Translations under genes and position numbers: made by a program
The notes under the pieces: model-generated
The model's database searches: none
What the model saw: only the letters and a program-made list of their open reading frames with translations
What the model was told of the DNA's origin: nothing
Shown: positions 41,299-50,476 of the stretch, one piece after another
Layout of the letters: each line of letters begins with the position of its first letter
Numbering within the stretch: the first letter of the stretch is position 1
Source: LMUY01 sp965276785
Lineage (GTDB): Bacteria > Pseudomonadota > Alphaproteobacteria > Acetobacterales > Acetobacteraceae
NCBI GenBank assembly: GCA_965276785.1
Contig: OZ255629.1
Coordinates: 496,001 to 560,000 of the forward strand
Direction: 5' to 3'
Length of the DNA: 64,000 nucleotides

Positions 41299-42828
41299 TC
41301 ATGCGCGCAACGGGGCGGTGTTGCTGGCGCGGTCGCGATCCAGGCTGTCGGCGGCAATCCAACCGGACATCAGCACCATCGGCATTCCCGGCCCCGGATG
41401 CGCCGCACCCCCCGCCAAGTACAACCCGGCGAGGTCGCGCGAGCGGTTGCCCGGCTTGAACGCGCCGAAGAACTTGCCGTGGCTCGCCAGGCCGTAAATT
41501 GCGCCGTTCAGGACGCGGTAGCGCTCGTGGATATCGGCCGGGGTGAGCGTACGCTCGAACACGATACGGCTTTCCAAATCCGGCATGGCGGCACAGCGCT
41601 TCAGCTTGTCCAGGATCACCTGGCGGTAAGCCGGCAGCATCGCGCCCCAGTCGTGATGCGGCCGCAAATAAGGCGTGTGCACCAGCACATATAGTGCCTC
41701 GCCGCCCGGGGGGGCGACCCCGGGCTCGGTGCGCGCCGTGGCGGCGATGTAGCAGGTCGGGTCCGGCGCCGGTTCCCCCTTGTGGTAAATCCAGTCGAAC
41801 TCTTCTTCCGGGTCGCGGGAGAACACGAAATCGTGGTGCAGCAGGTGGTCGTAGCCGCGGTCCAGCCCGAGATACAGCACCACGCCCGAACACGCCGGCT
41901 CTCGCTTCCAGCGTTTGCCGAAGCTGCGCGCCGCCTCGCCGCCGACCAACTCGCGATAGGTGCGCACCGAATCCATGTTCGAGACCAACGCGGAGAGCGG
42001 CACCGTCTCGCCCGCCTCCGTCTCCACCGCGCTCACCGCCCCCCGGTCGGCCACGATGCGGCGGATGCCGGTCGATAGCCGCAGCTCCACGCCCAAGTCT
42101 TCTGCCAGCTTGGCCAATGCCACCGGCACCGCCCGCGTGCCGCCCATCGGATACCACACGCCGCCATCGGTCTGCATATGCCCGATCGAACACAGCACCG
42201 CAGGCGAGTTATAGGGCGAGGAGCCGACATACTGCACGAAATGGTCCAGCATCTGCGCCACCCGCGCGTCCGGCACCCGCTTGCGGATTTGCTTGGCCAC
42301 GCTGCTGCCCATGCGCAGGCTCATCACGTCGCGCAGGGTGGCCAGGTCCAAGTTCTTCTTAAAATCAAGCGTGTCGCGAACGTCTTCCACCGAGCGCCAG
42401 AAGAAGAACCGCTCGCTGACGTCGTGCAGCCCGTCGCTCATGCGCAGGAAGTCGCGGTAGCCTTGGCTGTTGCCGGGGCTGAAGCGGTCGAGGTTGGACG
42501 TCATGGCGGCGGCGTCCTCGGTCAGGTCCAGCACGTCGCCATCGTCGAAGAAGCAGCGCCATTGCGGGTCCAGCCGGCGCAGGTCGAGTGCCGCGTCCAG
42601 GTCCCGCCCGGCTTCGGCGAAGATGCGGCGCAGCACGGTGGGGACGGTGAGGATGGTGGGCCCCATGTCGAAGCGGAACCCGCCTTCCTCCAGCACGGCC
42701 GCCTTGCCGCCAAGCCAGTCGTTCTTCTCGAACAGGATTACCCGGTGGCCGCGTGCCGCCAGCACGCACGCTGCGGCCAGGCCGCCGAGACCGCCCCCCA
42801 CCACGCCCACCGGGTCCATGCTGGTCAT
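41299..42828 (-). CDS. CrtI-type carotenoid oxidase/desaturase (CrtP/CrtN family)
   Basis: 509 aa. FAD-binding N-terminus VGVVGGGLGGLAAACVLAAR, the FDMGPTILTVPTVLR segment, a central SVRTYRELVGGEAARSFGKR substrate region, and the C-terminal motif GLYLAGGAAHPGPGMPMVLM (AGAATHPGxGxP in the family). The family dehydrogenates or oxidises acyclic carotenoids. It overlaps a second paralogue by 4 bp. Of the pair, this one is placed as the oxidase or second desaturase by analogy with CrtP, not by a diagnostic residue. Confidence 0.88.
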   Translation of the reverse strand: MTSMDPVGVVGGGLGGLAAACVLAARGHRVILFEKNDWLGGKAAVLEEGGFRFDMGPTILTVPTVLRRIFAEAGRDLDAALDLRRLDPQWRCFFDDGDVLDLTEDAAAMTSNLDRFSPGNSQGYRDFLRMSDGLHDVSERFFFWRSVEDVRDTLDFKKNLDLATLRDVMSLRMGSSVAKQIRKRVPDARVAQMLDHFVQYVGSSPYNSPAVLCSIGHMQTDGGVWYPMGGTRAVPVALAKLAEDLGVELRLSTGIRRIVADRGAVSAVETEAGETVPLSALVSNMDSVRTYRELVGGEAARSFGKRWKREPACSGVVLYLGLDRGYDHLLHHDFVFSRDPEEEFDWIYHKGEPAPDPTCYIAATARTEPGVAPPGGEALYVLVHTPYLRPHHDWGAMLPAYRQVILDKLKRCAAMPDLESRIVFERTLTPADIHERYRVLNGAIYGLASHGKFFGAFKPGNRSRDLAGLYLAGGAAHPGPGMPMVLMSGWIAADSLDRDRASNTAPLRA

Positions 42829-44399
42829 GCCACCTCCGCGATGGCGGGCTCATAATCGGGTGCGGCCATCAGCGACCGGCCCCAATGCGGCTGCAGCCCG
42901 AGGTCGTCCACCATCAGCTTGCTGGTTATGCGGGCGCCCTCGAAGATCACCGGCAACCCGCTGCCCGGATGGGTGCCGCCGCCCACCAGGTAGACGCCGT
43001 CCAAATCCTCGAACCGGTTGCGCGGCCGCCAATGCAGCATCTGCCGCAGCGAATGCGCCAGGTTAAAGGTCGCGCCGCGGAAGATGTTGAGGTCCGCCTC
43101 CCAGTCGCTCGGCGTGAGCACCTGCTCGAACACGATGCGTTCTTCGATGCCCGAAATGCCCAGCGCCTCCAATCGCCGCAGCACCAGCGCGCGATAGCGG
43201 GCTTTTTCAGCCGCCCAGTCCACGCCCTCGCCGACCCTGTTGCCCACGGGAACCAGCACATAGAGGGTGGAGCAGCCCGGCGGTGCCAGCGCCGGGTCGG
43301 TGACGCACGCATTCTGCACGTAGAGCGAGGGCTCCTCCGGCGGCGCCACGCCCGCCTCGATCTCGGCGATGTTGCGGCGGTAATCACGCGCCAGCAAGAT
43401 GGTATGGTGAGCCAAATCAGGGAGATCGCCCTTGATGCCGAGATATAGCATGAAGGTGGAACAGGAGAACTTCTTGCCCGCCAGCTTGCGGTCGGTCCAG
43501 CGACGGCGCAGCCGGTCCGGCACCAAGGTCGACATCGCCTGGGCAAAGTCCGCGTTGATCACCAGGGCGTCGACCGCTTCCACCCCGGCGTCGGTACGCA
43601 CGCCGGTGGCACGCCGGCCAGCAAAGGTGATCTCCCGCACCGGCTCGGCCATGCGGAAGCGCACGCCCATGCTGCGTGCCACCCGCTCCATCGCCGTCAT
43701 CACCGCGCCGCAGCCGCCGCGCGGATGGAACACGCCGAATTCATATTCCATGAACGAGAGGATGGTGAACAAGCTCGGGCAGCGGAACGGCGACATGCCC
43801 AGGTATTTAGACTGGAACGAGAATGCCAACCGCACCCGCTCGTCGCTGAAATAGCTCGCCAGGTCGCTGTCCACAGTGCGGTGCGGCCGCATTAGCTTGA
43901 GCGAGCGCAGCATGTCCGGGCGCAACAGGTCCAGCGCGCCGTGGAAGGGCGACTCTAAAATCGGCTTGAAGGCGGCCAGCTTGGCCCGGTTGTCGGCCAT
44001 GAAGCGAGGCAGGGCAGCAGCGTCTGCCGTGGCAAACCGGCCGATTTCCGTGGCCAGCCGGTCCAGGTCGTTGGTGGCGCGGATTTCTCCGCCGGCCTCG
44101 AATATCAAGTGATATTGGGGATCCAGCCGGATCAGGTCCACCTCGTCTTCCAGCCGGCGCCCGCAGGCGGCAAAGATGTCCGCCAACACCTTCGGATACA
44201 GGAAGAAGGTCGGCCCGGTGTCAAACCGGAAGCTGCCCGCCGGGCTCGGCGCGTCCAGCGTGGCGGAGCGCCCTCCCACTTTGGCGTGACGCTCGAACAC
44301 GGTGACCTCGGCGCCGGCCTGGGCCATAAGCATTGCCGCAGCCAACCCCCCCGGACCGGCCCCTATGATGCCGACCCGCCGTTGCAACCCCAAGCTCAT
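42825..44399 (-). CDS. CrtI-type carotenoid desaturase (phytoene/squalene desaturase)
   Basis: 524 aa from the ATG at 44399 (MSLGLQRRVGIIGAGPGGLA); a longer frame adds 16 residues. FAD-binding GAGPGGLAAAMLMAQAGAEV, FRFDTGPTFFLYPKVL, C-terminal VYLVGGGTHPGSGLPVIFEG. It overlaps the next gene by 4 bp and heads a block with a second desaturase, an acyltransferase, a glycosyltransferase and DUF2141. No phytoene synthase (CrtB) or CrtM is in the window, so the precursor is made elsewhere, either phytoene or squalene. Confidence 0.88.
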   Translation of the reverse strand: MSLGLQRRVGIIGAGPGGLAAAMLMAQAGAEVTVFERHAKVGGRSATLDAPSPAGSFRFDTGPTFFLYPKVLADIFAACGRRLEDEVDLIRLDPQYHLIFEAGGEIRATNDLDRLATEIGRFATADAAALPRFMADNRAKLAAFKPILESPFHGALDLLRPDMLRSLKLMRPHRTVDSDLASYFSDERVRLAFSFQSKYLGMSPFRCPSLFTILSFMEYEFGVFHPRGGCGAVMTAMERVARSMGVRFRMAEPVREITFAGRRATGVRTDAGVEAVDALVINADFAQAMSTLVPDRLRRRWTDRKLAGKKFSCSTFMLYLGIKGDLPDLAHHTILLARDYRRNIAEIEAGVAPPEEPSLYVQNACVTDPALAPPGCSTLYVLVPVGNRVGEGVDWAAEKARYRALVLRRLEALGISGIEERIVFEQVLTPSDWEADLNIFRGATFNLAHSLRQMLHWRPRNRFEDLDGVYLVGGGTHPGSGLPVIFEGARITSKLMVDDLGLQPHWGRSLMAAPDYEPAIAEVA

Positions 44400-44574
44400 C
44401 AACCCCAGGAACCCTCCCTTGCCGACTGGACCCGCCGAGCCAGTCACCCACCCCTAACGAATTGGGATGAATGTCGCTCTTGTCACGGTTGCGTAGGTGC
44501 GCATTCTCCGCTGCGGCCGATTAGCCACGCTTGCAGGCCCCGCTGCGCTTCAGCCAAGCTGCGGCCGAGCCAAT

Positions 44575-46356
44575 ATGAGCCCGAGTCTCCCCCAACCCCC
44601 CATTCTCGGTGTCACGTGCAGTCTTACCGGCCGCCGCTGGACCTGGCGCGGTGGCGCCGAGCATGATGGCCTGCACATCGCCCAGCGCGAAGGCGTCTCC
44701 GAGGTGGTTGGCCGCCTGCTGGCCGCGCGCGGCATCCCCGTCGAGGGCGTGCACGAGTTTCTCGAGCCTACCCTGCGCGCCCTGCTGCCGAACCCTTCCG
44801 TGCTGGCGGACATGGACTGCGCGGCCGACCGGTTGGCCCGCGCCGTGCAGGCGGGCGAGACGGTGGCGGTGTTCGGCGACTACGACGTAGACGGCGCCTG
44901 CTCGGCCGCCATCATCGCCAGCCTGCTGCGCGATTTCGGCTGCCCCGTGCTGACCCATGTGCCCGACCGGCTCACCGAGGGCTACGGCCCCAACGCACCC
45001 GCTCTGCTCGCCCTGGCGCATCAGGGCGCCACGCTGGTGGTGTGCGTGGATTGCGGCACCGCCGCCGCCGGGCCGCTCGCCGCCTTGGCCGGGGTCGCGG
45101 ACGTGCTGGTGCTGGACCATCACACGGTGGAAGGCCTGCCGCCCCCCGTGCTGGCGACGGTGAACCCGACCCGGCTGGACGACGGCTCCGGGCTGCGCGG
45201 CCTCTGCGCCGCCGCGGTGGCGTTCCTGGCCGCCGTCGCCACGGTGCGCAGCCTGCGCCGCGCTGGCTGGTTCGCGCGCCGCGCCGAGCCCGACCTGCGC
45301 ACCATGCTGGACCTGGTGGCGCTGGCCACCGTATGCGACGTGATGCCGCTCGCGGGCGTCAACCGGGCGCTGGTGACACAGGGCTTGAAGGTGATGGCCC
45401 GTCGCGCCCGGCCCGGCATCGCCGCCCTGCTGGAGGTTGCCGCCGCCCGCGACCAGCCCAACGCCGCCACGCTGGGCTGGGCACTGGGGCCGCGCATCAA
45501 CGCCGCCGGGCGCATCGACGAGGCGGACCTTGGCCTGCGCCTGTTGCTGACCGAGGACCCGGTGGAGGCGCGCGGCTTGGCCGCCCGGCTGGACGCCATC
45601 AACGGCCAGCGCCAGGAGGTGGAAGCGGCCATGCTGGACACCGCCCATGCCCATGCCCACGCCCAGGCCGATGCCGGCCGCGCCGTGCTGCTCGTGCATG
45701 GCGAGGGGTGGCATCCCGGCGTGGTCGGCATCGTCGCCGGGCGCATCAAGCAGCGGCAGAACCGCCCCACCTTGGCCGGCGCGCTGCTGGATGGTGTGAT
45801 CAAAGGCTCTGGCCGCTCGGTGCTGGGGGTGGATCTCGGCGCCGCCGTGCTAGAGGCGCGGCGCGAGGGGCTGCTCACCACCGGCGGCGGCCATGCCATG
45901 GCCGCCGGGTTCAGCCTGGCAGCCGGTCGCCTGACGCAGTTCCACGCCTTCCTGGAGGACCGCCTGGCCCACGCCGCCGCCCTGCCGCGCTGCCCAGACC
46001 TGCCGGTTGAGGCGACGGTCGCGGTGGCCGGCGCCACCGTGGAACTCGCCGGCGAGATCGCCCGCCTGGCCCCGTTCGGCGCCGGCAACGAGGAGCCGGT
46101 GCTGGCCATTGCCCGTGCCCGCGTGGTGCGCGCCGACCGCATCGGCCGCGACGGCAGCACGGTGCGCGTGTTTGTGGAAGGCGAGGGCGGCGGCCCGCGG
46201 CTGAAGGCGATGGCGTTCCGCGCCGCCGACACCGCTTTGGGTCAGGCGTTGTTGGCCGCGTCCGCCCCGCTGCATCTGGCCGGCCAATTGCGCGCGGAGG
46301 CCTGGAACGGCAACACCGCGCCCTGTTTTGTGCTGGCGGATGCCGCTGCGGCCTGA
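44575..46356 (+). CDS. recJ: Single-stranded-DNA-specific exonuclease RecJ
   Basis: 593 aa from the ATG at 44575. DHH-family catalytic motifs: VAVFGDYDVDGACSAAI (residues ~96-112), VVCVDCGT, VLVLDHHTVEG (DHH) and, in the C-terminal part, GGGHAMAAGFSL (DHHA1). RecJ degrades 5' single-stranded DNA during recombination and mismatch repair. The start is inferred from the protein's N-terminus because no strong Shine-Dalgarno is seen; an upstream frame from 44497 is unlikely. It is divergent from the carotenoid desaturase genes. Confidence 0.94.
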   Translation: MSPSLPQPPILGVTCSLTGRRWTWRGGAEHDGLHIAQREGVSEVVGRLLAARGIPVEGVHEFLEPTLRALLPNPSVLADMDCAADRLARAVQAGETVAVFGDYDVDGACSAAIIASLLRDFGCPVLTHVPDRLTEGYGPNAPALLALAHQGATLVVCVDCGTAAAGPLAALAGVADVLVLDHHTVEGLPPPVLATVNPTRLDDGSGLRGLCAAAVAFLAAVATVRSLRRAGWFARRAEPDLRTMLDLVALATVCDVMPLAGVNRALVTQGLKVMARRARPGIAALLEVAAARDQPNAATLGWALGPRINAAGRIDEADLGLRLLLTEDPVEARGLAARLDAINGQRQEVEAAMLDTAHAHAHAQADAGRAVLLVHGEGWHPGVVGIVAGRIKQRQNRPTLAGALLDGVIKGSGRSVLGVDLGAAVLEARREGLLTTGGGHAMAAGFSLAAGRLTQFHAFLEDRLAHAAALPRCPDLPVEATVAVAGATVELAGEIARLAPFGAGNEEPVLAIARARVVRADRIGRDGSTVRVFVEGEGGGPRLKAMAFRAADTALGQALLAASAPLHLAGQLRAEAWNGNTAPCFVLADAAAA

Positions 46357-46406
46357 CGCTCGGTCGCAAGCATAGTATACCCGCCGAAACCATCCGGGAG
46401 CACGCC

Positions 46407-47888
46407 ATGGACCCCATCCCCCTCAGCCGCGCCGCGCTCCCCACCATCGCCCCGCCGGTCCAAACGCCGGGCTTCGACCTTGCCGCCGTGCAACCTGGCA
46501 TCGTGCATCTCGGCCTCGGCAACTTCCACCGTGCGCATATGGCCCGCTACACCCACACCTTGATGTCCCAGCACCCTGACACCTTGAAATGGGGCATCCT
46601 CGGGGCTGGCCTAATGCCCGGGGATCGCCGCATGGCCGACAGCCTGCACCCGCAAGACAATCTCTACACTTTGGTGGAGCGCAGCGGGCAGGATGAGACC
46701 GTCACCGTGATCGGCTCGCTCGCCGGCGTGATCTTCGCCGGCGAGGACAGCACCGCCCTGCTCGACGCCGTCACCCAGCCGCCCATCCGCATCGTGAGCC
46801 TTACCGTGACCGAGCACGGCTACTGCCTCAATCGCTCGACCAAGCGGCTGGACCTGGAGAACCCGCTGATCCAGGCCGACCTCGCCCAGCCGGAGCGGCC
46901 ACGCAGCGCCATCGGCATTGTGGTGGCGGCCGCCCGGCGGCGGCGGGACGCTGGCATGGCCCCCTTCACCGCGCTCTCCTGCGACAACATCCAGCACAAC
47001 GGCACGGTGCTGCGCGACGCCGTGCTCACCCTGGCCGAACGGCAGGACGGGGCGCTCGCCCGCTGGATCGAGGCCGAGATCGGCTTTCCCAGCACCATGG
47101 TGGACCGCATCACCCCTGTCACCGCCGGGGCCGACGTGGCCGACCTCGCCCGCCGCTACGGCATCGCCGACCGCTGGCCGGTGTTCAGCGAGGCCTTCAC
47201 CCAGTGGGTGATCGAGGACCGGTTCGTCGCCGGGCGCCCGGCTTGGGAGGAGGTGGGCGCGCAATTCGTGGCCGACGTGGCGCCGTACGAGTTTATGAAG
47301 CTGCGGCTGCTCAACACCAGCCACCTCGCCGTGTCCGGCCTGGGGCGGCTGGCCGGCACCGTCACCGTGGATGAGGCAATGGCCGAGCCGCTGCTCACCC
47401 GCTACATGCGGGCGCTGATGGACCGGGAGACCGGCCCGACGCTGCCGGCGGTGCCGGGCATCGACCTGGACGCCTACAAGCAGACCCTAATCGAGCGCTT
47501 CGCCAATCCGGCCATCAAGGACACGGTGGAGCGGGTGAACACCGACGCGCCGGTCAACATGCTGGTGGACCCGATCCGCGACCGCTTGGCCGCCGGGCAG
47601 AGCGTGGATCTGCTGGCGCTGGGCCTGGCCGCCTGGCTGCGCCGGGTGCGCGGGGAGGACGAGCAAGGCCAACCAATCGACGTGCGCCACCCCTTGGCCG
47701 CCCTGCTGCGCGAGCGCGCCATCGCGGGCGGGGCGGACCCCTTGCCCTTGCTCTCCCTCACCGAGTTGTTCGGTACCACGGGAGCGGACCCGCGGCTGTC
47801 CGATCCGGTCGGCCGGTGGCTGGCCTCGCTCTATCGCCAGGGGAGCCGGGCCACCCTGGCGGATGCCGCCAAAGCGCTTGATTTCTAA
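46407..47888 (+). CDS. Polyol (mannitol/arabinitol) 2-dehydrogenase, long-chain family
   Basis: 493 aa from an ATG with GGGAG 7 nt upstream. MDH family: GIVHLGLGNFHRAHMARYTH (N-terminal NAD motif) and the signature with catalytic Lys, Asn and His in FMKLRLLNTSHLAVSGLG. These zinc-independent enzymes oxidise mannitol to fructose, D-arabinitol to D-xylulose or related alditols. A xylulokinase gene 4.5 kb downstream and a polyol ABC transporter between them support D-arabinitol or a similar substrate. Substrate specificity is not visible. Confidence 0.92.
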   Translation: MDPIPLSRAALPTIAPPVQTPGFDLAAVQPGIVHLGLGNFHRAHMARYTHTLMSQHPDTLKWGILGAGLMPGDRRMADSLHPQDNLYTLVERSGQDETVTVIGSLAGVIFAGEDSTALLDAVTQPPIRIVSLTVTEHGYCLNRSTKRLDLENPLIQADLAQPERPRSAIGIVVAAARRRRDAGMAPFTALSCDNIQHNGTVLRDAVLTLAERQDGALARWIEAEIGFPSTMVDRITPVTAGADVADLARRYGIADRWPVFSEAFTQWVIEDRFVAGRPAWEEVGAQFVADVAPYEFMKLRLLNTSHLAVSGLGRLAGTVTVDEAMAEPLLTRYMRALMDRETGPTLPAVPGIDLDAYKQTLIERFANPAIKDTVERVNTDAPVNMLVDPIRDRLAAGQSVDLLALGLAAWLRRVRGEDEQGQPIDVRHPLAALLRERAIAGGADPLPLLSLTELFGTTGADPRLSDPVGRWLASLYRQGSRATLADAAKALDF

Positions 47889-47905
47889 CATCCGGTTGAC
47901 GCGAC

Positions 47906-47924
47906 ACCGTGGCAGTGACACGGT
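47906..47924. promoter_or_regulatory. Inverted repeat upstream of the polyol ABC transporter
   Basis: ACCGTG (47906-47911) and CACGGT (47919-47924) are perfect arms around GCAGTGA. They lie just after a TTGACG (47896-47901) that could be a -35 box and before a strong GGGAGGA ribosome site at the substrate-binding protein gene. It is a candidate operator or attenuator stem for the transporter. No regulator gene is adjacent. Confidence 0.35.
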
Positions 47925-47981
47925 TCGAGCCGCCTGCCGTAACAAGCGGCCCATAAACCAGTCCTTGGGAGGACCTTATCG

Positions 47982-49316
47982 ATGCCTCGACCCGGAGCGC
48001 CGCTGCGCGCCGCTTTCGCCTCGGCCGCGCTGTCTGCCGCCATGTTTGCCGCCGCGCCGGCCTGGGCCGACGCCACGCTCACGATCGCCACGGTCAACAA
48101 CGGCGACATGGTGGTAATGCAGAAGCTCTCCGCCCAATTTGAGCAGCAGCACCCGGACATCCACCTGCGCTGGGTGGTGCTGGAGGAGAACGTGCTGCGC
48201 CAGCGGGTGACCACCGACATCGCCACCAAGGCCGGCCAGTTCGACGTCCTCACCATCGGCAACTACGAGGTGCCGATCTGGGCCAAGCAGGGCTGGATCG
48301 TGCCGATGGACAACCTGCCCGCCGCCTATGATGTAAACGATTTGCTGAAGCCGGTGCGCGATGGGCTGACCTATAACGGCAAGCTATACGCCCTGCCGTT
48401 CTACGGCGAGAGCGCCATGACCTACTATCGCACCGACCTGTTCAAGAAGGCCGGCATCACCATGCCGGCGGCGCCGACCTACACTGAAATCCGCAGCTTC
48501 GCCGACAAGATCACCGACAAGTCCAACCAGGTCTACGGCATGTGCCTGCGCGGCAAGCCGGGCTGGGGCGAGAACATGGCCTATGTCACCACCCTGGTGG
48601 ATGCCGACGGCGGCCAGTGGTTCAACGAGAAGTGGCAGCCAGAGCTCGACACGCCGGCTTGGAAGACCGCCATCACCTATTACGATGACATCCTGAAGGC
48701 CGATGGGCCGCCCGGGGTATCCTCCAACGGCTTCAACGAGAACCTGGCCCTGTTCGCCAGCGGCAAATGCGGCATGTGGGTGGACTCGACGGTGGCCGGC
48801 GGCCTGCTGTACGACAAGAAGCAGAGCCAGGTGGCCGACCAGGTGGGCTTCGCGCCCATCCCGGCCGGCAGCTTCAAGGGCGGCCCCACTTGGCTGTGGT
48901 CGTGGAACCTGGCCATCCCGGCCACCTCCAAGCAGCAGGACGCCGCCCGCACCTTCGTCACTTGGGCGACTTCGAAGGACTACATCCGCTTGGTGGCCAA
49001 AGAGAATGGCTGGGTCGCGGTGCCTCCCGGTACACGGCAATCCACCTATAGCGATCCGGACTACCAGAAGGTGGCGCCGTTCGCCGGCTTCGTGCTGAAG
49101 GCGATCGAGTCCGCCAACCCGGACGGGCAGACCGAGCACAAGCGGCCTTATACTGGCGCGCAGTTCGTGGCCATCCCGGAGTTCCAAGGCATCGGCACCC
49201 AGGTGGGGCAGACCATCGCCGGCACGCTGACCGGGCAGAGCACGGTCGATACCGCCTTGGCCTCGGCCCAGTCCGCCACCGCGCGGACGATGCGCCAGGC
49301 GGGGTATCCGAAATAG
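47982..49316 (+). CDS. Sugar/polyol ABC transporter substrate-binding protein
   Basis: 444 aa, with GGGAGGA upstream. A signal peptide is followed by a family 1 solute-binding fold (DATLTIATVNNGDMVVMQKL, then LRQRVTTDIATKAGQFDVLT). Length and order match SmoE/MtlE-type periplasmic binding proteins for sorbitol, mannitol or other alditols. It is followed by two permeases, an ATPase and xylB in the same direction. Periplasmic. Confidence 0.9.
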   Translation: MPRPGAPLRAAFASAALSAAMFAAAPAWADATLTIATVNNGDMVVMQKLSAQFEQQHPDIHLRWVVLEENVLRQRVTTDIATKAGQFDVLTIGNYEVPIWAKQGWIVPMDNLPAAYDVNDLLKPVRDGLTYNGKLYALPFYGESAMTYYRTDLFKKAGITMPAAPTYTEIRSFADKITDKSNQVYGMCLRGKPGWGENMAYVTTLVDADGGQWFNEKWQPELDTPAWKTAITYYDDILKADGPPGVSSNGFNENLALFASGKCGMWVDSTVAGGLLYDKKQSQVADQVGFAPIPAGSFKGGPTWLWSWNLAIPATSKQQDAARTFVTWATSKDYIRLVAKENGWVAVPPGTRQSTYSDPDYQKVAPFAGFVLKAIESANPDGQTEHKRPYTGAQFVAIPEFQGIGTQVGQTIAGTLTGQSTVDTALASAQSATARTMRQAGYPK

Positions 49317-49378
49317 CCAGCGCCACCACCGCTACGCTGGCCGGCAGCGACGCGACCGCGGCCGGGCCGCCCCGCAGC

Positions 49379-50227
49379 GTGGGTACGGCCCTGGTCGCGC
49401 CCTCGGTGGCGGTGCTGCTGGTCTGGATGATCGTGCCGCTGGCGATGACGCTGTGGTACTCAGTGCGGCGCTACAACCTGCTGGACCCGACGGTGACCGG
49501 GTTTGCCGGCATCGACAACTATCAGTACCTGGTGACGGACCCGGATTTTTGGGCGTCGCTGCGCAACACGCTGGTGCTGGTGGGCTCGGTTCTGGTGATC
49601 ACCGTGTGTGGCGGCGTGTTGCTGGCGGTGCTGTTCGACCAGGGGTTTCCCGGCCGCAACATCGCCCGGGTGCTGGCGATCTCGCCCTTCTTCATCATGC
49701 CGACGGTGAGCGCGCTGATTTGGAAGAACCTGATGATGCACCCGATCTACGGCGTGCTGGGCGCCGTGGCGCGTGCCTTCGGGCTGCAGCCGGTGGATTG
49801 GTTCGCGCAGTTCCCGATGGCGTCGGTGATCGCCATCGTGTCGTGGGAATGGCTGCCGTTCGCGTTGCTGATCCTGCTGACCGCGGTGCAGTCGCTCGAC
49901 CATGAGCAGCGCGAGGCGGCGCGGATGGACGGCGCCGGGGCGATTGCGCAATTCTTCTACATCACCCTGCCGCACCTGCAGCGCGCCATCAGCGTGGTGG
50001 TGATGATCGAGACCATCTTCCTGCTGACGGTGTTCGCCGAAATCTACGTCACTACCGCGGGCGGCCCCGGCAATGCCACCACCAACCTGGCGTTCCTGAT
50101 CTACATCCGTGCCCTGCTACAGTTCGATGTGGGGGGCGCCTCGGCCGGCGGCGTGGTGGCGATCATCCTGGCCAACATCGTGGCGTTCTTCCTCGTCCGC
50201 AGCATCGGCAAGCGGCTGGAGGTGTAG
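49379..50227 (+). CDS. Polyol ABC transporter permease 1
   Basis: 282 aa from a GTG; the frame is open further upstream, with no better start until the previous stop at 49316, so the true N-terminus is uncertain. Six predicted helices and the EAA loop HEQREAARMDGAGAIAQF. Resembles SmoF/MtlF of alditol uptake systems. Inner membrane. The 250 bp after it contain repeat copy B, separating it from the second permease. Confidence 0.88.
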   Translation: MGTALVAPSVAVLLVWMIVPLAMTLWYSVRRYNLLDPTVTGFAGIDNYQYLVTDPDFWASLRNTLVLVGSVLVITVCGGVLLAVLFDQGFPGRNIARVLAISPFFIMPTVSALIWKNLMMHPIYGVLGAVARAFGLQPVDWFAQFPMASVIAIVSWEWLPFALLILLTAVQSLDHEQREAARMDGAGAIAQFFYITLPHLQRAISVVVMIETIFLLTVFAEIYVTTAGGPGNATTNLAFLIYIRALLQFDVGGASAGGVVAIILANIVAFFLVRSIGKRLEV

Positions 50228-50249
50228 CGCGATGATCTCCACCCTTCCT

Positions 50250-50439
50250 GTCATGACCGGACTTGATCCGGCCATCCACGGCGAACCCACGAGTGACGTC
50301 GGCCGATGTGTCGGGCAAGCGTCGCCTACTGAGAGCCTACGTCTCGTGCCGGACTGCGTGGATCCCTCCGCAGCCATTCCACGGGCTTTGCCCGCGGAAC
50401 CTTTTGGCTGTTCCGCCCGGACCAAGTCCGGGCATGACG
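50250..50439. repeat. Dispersed composite palindromic repeat, copy B
   Basis: Starts GTCATGACCGGACTTGATCC, runs through GTGGATCCCTCCGCAGCCAT and CGGGCTTTGCCCGCGGAACC, and ends GACCAAGTCCGGGCATGAC. Relative to copy A it is in inverted orientation over the GGATCC/GCAGCCATT block. It sits between the two permease genes of the polyol operon and may affect message stability. Confidence 0.75.
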
Positions 50440-50476
50440 GGCGCTGGCGGCATGCCGCCAGCGGGGCATAGCGGCG

